From Reticulitermes lucifugus (taxonomy: Eukaryota > Arthropoda > Insecta > Blattodea > Rhinotermitidae), in the NCBI GenBank assembly GCA_026260175.1, contig JAKCWW010005055.1:16652-38253 (forward strand): a stretch of 21,602 nucleotides of DNA. The letters are read 5' to 3'. The number at the start of each line of letters is the position of its first letter. The stretch's first letter is position 1. A model generated the notes under the pieces. The model was not told the DNA's origin. It worked only from the letters and a program-made list of their open reading frames with translations, and did not search any database. The position numbers were made by a program, and so were the translations under genes. Shown here piece after piece: positions 8,712 through 15,866 of this stretch.

Positions 8712-10343
8712 AGACGTTCAAGTGCTGATGGCGGTACTGCAGTGTCACGTTTCTCACTAGAATTTTGTCATTTTGTCGCTCTTAAAATGAAATTAAAGTG
8801 TGAATCGGAAAAGAGTCGTTATGGTATTACTGCGCTGGTGTTGTTTAATAGTAATATTCTTTACGTCTTCGATGTCGCGACGGCTTGGCGCTTTGTCAGG
8901 TTGGGAATGGAGAAAGTCCTCCATATGTCGAGGCGGATATAACTGAAGAAGCAGCGTGGACGGCCAGCAAGGTTGTCATCTGCCTTATAGGTTAGGGGGA
9001 GGCTTATGACTGACCGTAAGAACCAGCATTTTGCGGAGTATTACACAGGGCCGTCTGTATTGGCAGCTGTTGTGAACACGGTGTTGCGTATCACTGTGAA
9101 TTTCATTGCTCAAACCTAGCAATTAAACCAGCAAGTATATTTTATTGGAGAATAACCCCTAATTGTCTGCACTTTGCCTCCTGCTAGTTCTACAACGAAG
9201 CCTGTCACTTACACGATACACACTCAGACCCAGAATACAAGTGAATCGGGCAGTTCGTCATATCTTTCACCGTGAGATGTTTGGACACAAGCTTTATCTT
9301 AAGATCAAATGCGTGACTTTTAAGTGTGAAACTACAGATCTAGAAGCACCTATTAAGTACCACCGCCTTAATTCTTATCTCTGCGTTTGTACAGAATATT
9401 TTGTATTTATTAATGCAAAACTGCTCTCATGATATGCAACATTGTATCTTGGTAAGTTCTTGTAATTGATACTCCCTGATAATGGAACATGAAGGACCGA
9501 AACATGTAGAAGGCAAAGTGTAGCAGGGTTTAATCCCCAACAAAGTCTACTGTAGACCCTTTTACGAACGGACTAATAAGGAAGTGGGTGGTCCGATGTC
9601 AATTGTCCGGTAATTCCGAATTATATGTATATAGGTTACATAGCCTAAAAAGTCGCCAAAACAGTCACACAGTACTGCAAAAGTAACAATAATGCATACA
9701 CATAATACACAAATATAATTAACCTTGTAGTGAATGTAAATATATGGTAATTAAGAAGACAAGTCTGTGTCGGTACTCTTACATATTTCACGCATTCCCA
9801 TTGTGGACCAAATTTCGGAACCAACAGATTTCGTCCGTTGTTTCCGAAATCGAACATAAGAGGTCCGTTCGTATGGGGGTCAGCAGTATTTGTTTAATTA
9901 GTGAGTCCGTACGGTAATGAAATCTCGGGTCTCGTGAAGCATAGGCAATCTGATGAGTAACTGAGCGACTGTCAGCTTCTCTGTTGCATAGAGTTCTTCC
10001 CTCGCGCGCAGTGCAGCGACCTCGAATGAGAAGTCCGAGAGTAGTTACTTATGAAAGCACAGAATGTTTAAGAAAATGAAGGTTAAAGCATTGACACCAA
10101 CACTTGCGATGAAGAACAGTTCCGGTGTGATGCCCGCAGTCTCCATGAAAACCACAAATGTTAACAGATTCGAATGTCAAACTAGTAAGGTTGGCACCAA
10201 TGTTACCAACCATACAGGTTAATGTACCGAAATTAGTCTCTGCTCTTGCTGAAACAATCGGCTGGTTTAACTATTTCGATGTCGAGGCTCTTTAAGATAC
10301 GTACGTACAAATAGATGCCAGCTTTTGTTTCCGTTATTAAGTT
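8712..10343. other. No gene recognised
   Basis: About 1.6 kb without a supported gene. Short frames near 9163-9432 and 9645-9857 have no domain. A decayed CTGATAA..CCGAAACATG motif at 9476-9507 resembles the motif in the foldback element at 15412-15866. Confidence 0.3.
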
Positions 10344-10555
10344 GTTTGTGTTGTATGATGTGCTTCATGTTACTGGTATTGTCAAATTATGGCTGTGTTT
10401 GTGTTGTATGATGTGCTTCATGTTACTGGTATTGTCAAATTATGGCTGTGTTTGTGTTGTATGATGTGCTTCATGTTACTGGTATTGTCAAATTATGGCT
10501 GTGTTTGTGTTGTATGATGTGCTTCATGTTACTGGTATTGTCAAATTATGGCTGT
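10344..10555 (+). repeat. Four perfect 53-bp tandem repeats
   Basis: Units start at 10344, 10397, 10450 and 10503. Each opens with GTTTGTGTTGTATGATGTGC and ends with AAATTATGGCTGT, and I see no differences between the four. The period of 53 is not divisible by 3, so it does not encode a repeat protein. Perfect identity beside heavily diverged repeats implies recent expansion, active homogenisation, or an assembly artefact. Confidence 0.95.
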
Positions 10556-10770
10556 TTGCAACCGGACTACGGACGTAATGCAAGAGAACTGAGTGGGTAC
10601 TTCGGTAAGACTGTACCCGAAATGGTCGATAGTTCCTCCAACCCACCAACGAAAAGCGTAGGTGGTTAAATTTAGGAAATCCGGGGGTGCTCCCCTTATT
10701 CAACCGCCCACACAATCCCGAGATTGTGACCCGGTACCACCCACGCTTCGGTTTATGACGTCACGGGAGG
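10556..10770. repeat. GC-rich unclassified block, probable old element
   Basis: This block is richer in GC than the DNA on either side and butts directly onto the tandem array. It holds an 11-bp inverted repeat with one mismatch (10655-10665 AGCGTAGGTGG against 10737-10747), a GGGTAC/GTACCC hairpin near 10596-10619, and a CRE TGACGTCA at 10756-10763. Short frames cross it without a recognised domain. It could be a mobile element or part of a regulatory region. Confidence 0.35.
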
Positions 10771-10870
10771 ATTCTTTTTTTTTATATGTATATATCCAGT
10801 GTGCTTGTTTTCTACGTCCCGCCGCGAGGTTGCACCACATTATCACATAAGCCCAAGTATACGTGCTCTT

Positions 10871-10921
10871 ATTGGTTTGACGTCACTGTTCCCATTCACT
10901 CAGCCTGGGTTGCCTAGCAAC
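10871..10921. promoter_or_regulatory. CCAAT + CRE + RFX X-box cluster, likely promoter
   Basis: Within 51 bp are an inverted CCAAT box (ATTGG, 10871-10875), a perfect CRE TGACGTCA (10878-10885), and GTTGCCTAGCAAC (10909-10921). The last fits the RFX X-box consensus (two GTTGC half-sites in inverted orientation). The following 200 bp are GC- and CpG-richer than the surroundings. It lies about 1.1 kb upstream of the TENT5 start codon, so I infer that it is the TENT5 promoter, though the direction of transcription is not proven. Confidence 0.45.
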
Positions 10922-11007
10922 ACAGATGGGCCAGTAGGCAGGAACAGTTGTGCAGCGGGTGTTGTGGCAGTGTGACGTGCGCGAGTGGTCGCTTACAGTC
11001 GTTTCCA

Positions 11008-11219
11008 TCAGTTGGCTTTCTGCTGTCACTGGCGTTGGCAGGTTGCACGGCAAGGTTGGTGTAGACGACGGCGTACCGTCGCTTGAAATCCACTTTTTTA
11101 AAAGAATGGTTTTCTGTTCTTCATAAGTGGCTGAATGAAATCTAGATTTGTGCGACATGAAAGTTATTCGTTACTGAAACTGTAATTGTGCAATTCCGAT
11201 CAGTTTATCGTTACCCAGG
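11008..11219 (+). other. Tent5: Candidate non-coding first exon of Tent5
   Basis: TCAGTT at 11008-11013 fits the arthropod initiator consensus and lies about 90 bp downstream of the X-box. ACCCAG|GTAATT at 11219/11220 is a good 5' splice site. If joined to the acceptor before 11969, this gives a 5' UTR exon of about 210 nt. The exon boundaries are inferred; the initiator motif is short and easily found by chance. Confidence 0.3.
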
Positions 11220-11310
11220 TAATTGTGCTGTGTGTTTGCTTATCTGTTTTTATGGGTTATAAACACAAGGGTATATGAATCTCTTAAGTGTCTTGACTGC
11301 TTGCTGATCG

Positions 11311-11326
11311 TGTAGCATATGCTACA
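11311..11326. promoter_or_regulatory. 16-bp perfect palindrome TGTAGCATATGCTACA
   Basis: Perfect dyad with CATATG at its centre, inside the inferred first intron. It could be a homodimeric factor site; CATATG is an E-box core bound by bHLH proteins. No factor is assigned. Confidence 0.4.
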
Positions 11327-11586
11327 GTGTAACGGTTGGTGGTACTGAGGTATATCTGACTGTTCCCACACTAAACTGACCTGTATCACAACAGCAAAAG
11401 TGTTACGGCTGTTCGTGTGACTTGGGAGGCATCGAGAAAAATACGTCGATGCAACTGTTAATAGTTTGGAAGGGCGGCAATAGTAAACGTGATATACGTG
11501 CGGTTACTTTGCAAAGGTGTAGCGACGTACATTGTTAGTAGTTTATAACAATGAAAATAGGATTCATAATTATATCTTTCAAGTAC

Positions 11587-11794
11587 GAAAGTAATTGAAT
11601 CACTGTGCTTCAGTAACGAAAGCAATAGACGTTCCTATATGCATTGCAAAAAAAAAAAAAAGTAACAGGTCTCAATTTACAGCAGTGAAAGCAATAAAAT
11701 TGCTAAATATTTGCATGTACGACTGTAATGTACTCGCAAAAACGAAAGTACGCAATACAGTTTTTCAATATTATATACAAGGATGAAAGTAATA
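11587..11794 (+). repeat. Spaced GAAAGYAATA-like motifs
   Basis: GAAAGTAAT (11587), GAAAGCAATA (11618), GAAAGCAATA (11687), GAAAGTACGCAATA (11744) and GAAAGTAATA (11785) occur in the same orientation within about 210 bp, spaced 31, 69, 57 and 41. Some share longer flanks (CAATAGACGTT against TAATAGAAGTT), so this may be a decayed tandem repeat or a cluster of protein sites. Confidence 0.4.
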
Positions 11795-12002
11795 GAAGTT
11801 TAATATTTTACATGGGCATTTGTCATAAAGTTGAAGCTCTTCGTTCAGAGTTCATTGAAATGAACTGCCGATGGGGAGTTGCGCCCTATACACATGTCAC
11901 AGGGCATTTCTTTCTGAACAGGGTTTCCTTAACTTGTCCGAGTTATAACTGAGATTTCTTGTTTTCAGTGTGGCTCCTTGCAGATCGGTGAGGACTGTCA
12001 GC

Positions 12003-12012
12003 GTCACGTGAC
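12003..12012. promoter_or_regulatory. CLEAR-type E-box GTCACGTGAC
   Basis: A perfect 10-bp palindrome containing CACGTG, identical to the CLEAR element bound by MiT/TFE and related bHLH-zip factors. It ends four bases before the Tent5 ATG, so it lies in the 5' UTR of the coding exon. It could act from there or serve an alternative internal promoter. Confidence 0.4.
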
Positions 12013-12016
12013 GATC

Positions 12017-13234
12017 ATGGAATCCCTGAGCAACGTTAAAAACCGAAATGAGGACAGTAGCACCGGGAGTGGGGGTGGCGGGCAGCAAAGACTAGCGGTG
12101 TTGAGCTACGAGCAAGTGCGACGCCTCAATGACGTAATGGACGAAGTCGTGAGCATCCACGGCCGGGGGAACTTCCCCACACTAGAAGTGCGTCTGCGCG
12201 ACTTGGTGACCGTGGTTCGCGCCAAGTTGGAGGCGGACACCGCATCTGGCGGCGCCGGTATGCGCGTACGCGACATCCGCCTGAATGGTGGCGCCGCGTC
12301 GCACGTCCTGGCTACCGAGTCTCAGCCATACAACGACTTGGACCTTATTTTTGGAGTCGAACTGTCTGGGGGTCGAAACTTTGACCGGGTCAAAACGGCC
12401 GTGCTCGGTTCGCTGTTCGACCTGTTGCCGGAAGGCGTAAGCCGGAAGCGCATTACCACCTGCAGTCTGAAGGAAGCTTATGTGAGCAAGATGGTGAAAG
12501 TGAACCAGGACGGGGACCGCTGGTCGCTCATCTCGCTTGGTAACTCGCGCGGACACAAGAACGTGGAGTTGAAGTTTGTGGACTCAATGAGGCGCCAGTT
12601 CGAATTTTCCGTGGACTCGTTCCAGATAGTCCTGGATTCGTTGCTCCTGTTTTACGAATGTAGCGAGCTGCCGATAGGCGAGAACTTCTACCCGACCGTA
12701 GTGGGCGAGTCAGTTTACGGCGACTTCCAGGAGGCGTTGTACCATCTACACAAGAAGCTGATCTCTACACGGAATCCAGAGGAGATCCGTGGAGGAGGAC
12801 TCCTCAAGTACTGCAACTTGCTGGTCAAGGCGTACCGCCCCGCACGCCCCGACTATATCAAAACCCTGGAGCGATACATGTGCTCGCGCTTCTTCATAGA
12901 CTTCCCAGACATTGGCCAGCAGAGGGCGAAGTTGGAGAATTACTTGTGGAACCACTTTGTGGGTCCCGACGAGGAAAGCCTCAAGTACCGGTACCTCATG
13001 TTGCTGCACAGTGTTGTGGAGGAGTCGACGGTGTGTCTGATGGGCCACGAGCGACGCCAGACGCTGTCCCTTATCGAAGAGCTAGCGTACCTTGTGCTGT
13101 GTCAGGAGCAGCAGCGCCTGCTATCCCAGCACCACCCTCCCACAGCACTATTGTTCACGAACGGCTACTATTACGCGCCTGTGCAACACCCCTGCTACCA
13201 CTGCACCTGCACCTGGATGGCCTGTTCCTCGTGA
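12017..13234 (+). CDS. Tent5: TENT5/FAM46 non-canonical poly(A) polymerase
   Basis: Encodes a 405-residue terminal nucleotidyltransferase. TENT5 (FAM46) proteins extend poly(A) tails of selected mRNAs in the cytoplasm. The start is the first ATG of the frame, with A at -3 and G at +4; the frame stays open upstream to a splice acceptor at 11968. After a Gly/Ser-rich N-terminus (about residues 13-23), the catalytic domain shows [12 protein letters not shown] (88-98), with GG91-92 replacing the usual GS, then NDLDLIF with D107 and D109, and KNVELKFVD with the third carboxylate E184. The highly conserved [13 protein letters not shown] (192-204) follows. The C-terminal helical part contains [12 protein letters not shown] (264-275), [13 protein letters not shown] (285-297) and [13 protein letters not shown] (359-371). 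The tail, [13 protein letters not shown], resembles the W-x-x-C end I recall for vertebrate members. Length is near the family norm. No intron interrupts the reading frame. It is GC-rich compared with its flanks, and no frameshift or missing catalytic residue is seen. Confidence 0.95.
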   Translation: MESLSNVKNRNEDSSTGSGGGGQQRLAVLSYEQVRRLNDVMDEVVSIHGRGNFPTLEVRLRDLVTVVRAKLEADTASGGAGMRVRDIRLNGGAASHVLATESQPYNDLDLIFGVELSGGRNFDRVKTAVLGSLFDLLPEGVSRKRITTCSLKEAYVSKMVKVNQDGDRWSLISLGNSRGHKNVELKFVDSMRRQFEFSVDSFQIVLDSLLLFYECSELPIGENFYPTVVGESVYGDFQEALYHLHKKLISTRNPEEIRGGGLLKYCNLLVKAYRPARPDYIKTLERYMCSRFFIDFPDIGQQRAKLENYLWNHFVGPDEESLKYRYLMLLHSVVEESTVCLMGHERRQTLSLIEELAYLVLCQEQQRLLSQHHPPTALLFTNGYYYAPVQHPCYHCTCTWMACSS

Positions 13235-15411
13235 TGCCGCGCTGTGACTTCCATACCGTGTTCCCGTCCGACTGTGAAGTGAAGTGGTGGAGCCTACTGA
13301 CGAGAGCACGTAGGTGGCTCAGTAACTCAGTATATCTTTTTTAAAACAAACCAAAATATCCGTTAAGCATTAAAACAAACAATATCATTCCCAAAAAACA
13401 TTAAATTATCGTCTGATTGGTTGAAGATGTGTGGCTGTGAACAGGTAATTCTGGTTGTGTGCGTTCAAAAGCAAAATATGAATAACTATCCTGCAGCCTC
13501 AAGTTCATCTATTCTGTTGTTTTTTGTGGGTGAAGGAGAGAGTTTCAGCATGGTGGGGGACAATTTCTGTCTACCAACATACAGTTGACAAGACTAGTAC
13601 GAGAAAACGGCTAGTTCTAAGGAATGTTCCAAGTTTATGTAACTCCCTTTCAGTCTGCATCTTTATTTCGCATGGCTGCCCAAACAACGCTGTGACCTGT
13701 TTGCTGAGCGGCAGGCGAAAGTGTTGATGCAGGTAGGAGGAGAGATACTGGTTCTACAAGTTGGCAACATTTGATATATTTATGCTAGTTACCTACATAT
13801 ATTCTGAAATGTACGCCATACTTTTACCCGTCGGCTGAAACTGAGTAGTGAGCGGCATTTGCATATCATTGTTACATAACCAGTAAAATAACTCTTTCCC
13901 TCAAGGAAAACGTTCATAAGTTTATCGCCATTATAATGAATAGGTCCATAGCTGAACTGAATATGGGATTAACTCACTTTTATCAATTTATAGCATCTCG
14001 ATAGTTTTTAGAGCTGTAAAATTGGCGGAAAGATGGCGATCTTATATTTTAAAACAACGTGATGGAAACACCATTAGCACACGACACTACATAATGACCA
14101 AGTTTTACGTATTGCTTCGAAGCCACCATTCTCAACAGTGAGGTACATGGTTTAGAAAATCAGTTTCTCAAATTCATTTACGGGGAAGAGGTAAGCAGCA
14201 GAAGAGAAAATTAATATCTTAATAATTTTCGTAATGTTCTTGTGTTACATCGCTTTGCGTATGTTCGGCGACTTACACTAGTCGGCGATAACAGATCTGT
14301 TCCCTAAGATTGCCAGGCATGGTAACACCAGTACCCCCACCACGTTGCAACAGACGGCTGTGAGCAGCGACGCATCAAAGGTGTTGTTGACGTGACAGGC
14401 CCGCTGCACGTACGGCGCGTTTGCATAAGGGTCATATATTTTATTGCAATGCGGCCATCATATGTCATTATTTACAAATTGAACGTTATAATTTTCGTGC
14501 TTGACACCCTGCCCTTGTTATGACCAGTCAGTTTTTCTAGGCTGTTCGAGGTGTTTTAAATCTTACAAATCTTGCCATTGCCAATTAAATCATTCTAAGG
14601 TGACTTCGTTATTCTTAATCAGACTGTTCCATATATAATTCAAACCCACATATTTGGGGTGAATTTAATTATTTGTGCTGAAGTTCTTGTTTGACCTTGG
14701 TTAGTTTAAGTGCGATATTGTTAAGTGACATCATGCTCTTGATGTGGTTATTCTTAATGTAGGATATGAAACCTTGTAGTATTTACTCATTGCATTGTGA
14801 TATTTCATTTCTTATCTGAAGGAAGAGAGTAAGAATGTTGTATAATTTTACATTAGGCAGTGTATGTTAGGATATGTACTCTCCAAAACGACAGACATCA
14901 ATTCTTTCACGGTTAATCCTGTGTCTATGTATACACCGTACACTACTCTTTTATGAAGACGATACAACAGTCAGTTTATTCTGAAAATTCTTATTGGCAG
15001 ATGTTTGTTTTCAGTTGGAAGTGTCTAGGCCATAGGGAAATTCCCCGCTCCCAGTTATGGCTCGCCTGTCAGTTCTTGATCAAGAGGCTGGCGCACTAAG
15101 GAAGAAATGTACTGAAGTTTAATGTTTAGTATGCATTGTTACGCGTATTTCATTCTGTTAAGTTTTTATTTGAAGTTTATTTTGTGAATGTGTTGGCTCC
15201 ATTTTGAATTTTCTGTGAGCGCCTGTTCAAATCTTATACAAATACTTTACCCCCACAGTTTGCAATGTTCACTTTTTAAACGACATAATCCGGTACGAAA
15301 CTTTGAATACGCAGTCAGCTACAATTACTGTATTTTACACCATTTTATTTGAAGTAGTTTATTAAGTACTGGGAAGTAGTTTCCACGCAGTAATGTTTCC
15401 ATTTGTATCAT
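13235..15411 (+). other. Tent5 3' flank, possible long 3' UTR
   Basis: AT-rich and free of the SINEs found elsewhere. ATTAAA variants of the poly(A) signal occur at 13369-13374 and 13400-13405; the next canonical AATAAA I found is at 15857, inside the foldback element, then 16668. The transcript end cannot be fixed. A TGTGATA heptamer at about 14796, complementary to the insect miR-2/13 seed, is present once and may be chance. A GC-richer patch near 14330-14420 has no frame. Confidence 0.35.
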
Positions 15412-15866
15412 TAAGTTTATTACCAAAAAATTGCACTTGTCCGTGAATAGTGAGCCACTCCTGTCTGTTTCAGATATTATTTATAGCCATCTTCACAGAG
15501 CACCAATATGTACTACAAGACACATACAGCGTTAGCATTCAGCTTTGTCAGTTTGTAAGTGATAAAATGCAAGGCCAGTATAACATTACAACACCAATAT
15601 ATAGTGTTGGCAATATATGTTAAAATTTACAGGATTGTTGTTAAAATCATAATTTTAACATATATTGTCAACAGTATACACTAGTGTTGTAATATTGTAT
15701 TGGCAATGTATTTTACCATTTAAAGTCTGATAAAGTTATATGCTAACGCTATGTATGTCTTTTAGTATAGATTGGTGATCTCTGAAGATGGCTATAAGTA
15801 GTAGCCGAAACATGCAGGAGTGGTTCACTATTCATGGACAAGTGCAATTTGTTGGTAATAAACTTA
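15412..15866. mobile_element. Foldback element, 216-bp inverted arms
   Basis: Left arm 15412-15627 and right arm 15651-15866 are inverted copies of equal length. By hand they align without gaps, with about 37 mismatches (about 83% identity), around a 23-bp centre. Outer ends read TAAGTTTATTACC and its complement; inner ends read TATATGTTAAAATT and its complement. There is no coding frame. I see no clear target-site duplication. This could be a foldback transposon/MITE or two inverted tail fragments of a retroelement. Each arm carries a CTGAAGA..GAAAC-type motif. Confidence 0.85.
15752..15816 (+). other. Hammerhead-ribozyme-like core motif
   Basis: CTGAAGA (15782-15788) matches the CUGANGA box. 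It is followed, after one extra T, by a 5-bp stem GGCTA/TAGCC (15790-15794 with 15802-15806) and GAAA (15807-15810). Helix III can form between TGTATGT (15752-15758) and ACATGCA (15810-15816), seven pairs with one G-U, placing GTC (15757-15759) at the cleavage position. Helix I is not convincing: only AGAT/ATCT (15769-15772 with 15778-15781) pairs, leaving nine unpaired bases after the GTC. The left-arm copy has a mutated box (GTGAAGA) and a broken stem. Confidence 0.35.

Larger units (their letters stand above)
11220..11968 (+). other. Tent5: Candidate 5' UTR intron of Tent5
   Basis: Begins GTAATT and ends with TTTCTTGTTTTCAG (11955-11968), a pyrimidine-rich acceptor. A second AG at 11982-11983 (CTCCTTGCAG) is an alternative acceptor. 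The inferred intron is 749 bp, AT-rich, and contains an A-run (11648-11661), a 16-bp palindrome and a set of spaced GAAAGYAATA-like motifs. Confidence 0.35.

Noticed and set aside
10883-11158. 91-codon minus-strand frame across the putative promoter and first exon
   Set aside because: No recognisable domain; its openness follows from the GC-rich composition of the promoter region. The X-box, CRE and splice donor give a better account of this DNA.
12182-13048. Antisense frames of 124 and 100 codons inside Tent5
   Set aside because: Mirror frames of a GC-rich exon with strong codon bias; no independent evidence.
12880-13344. 154-codon plus-strand frame overlapping the end of Tent5
   Set aside because: It is a shifted-frame shadow of the GC-rich Tent5 coding region, with low-complexity Pro/Ala/Arg content and no domain.
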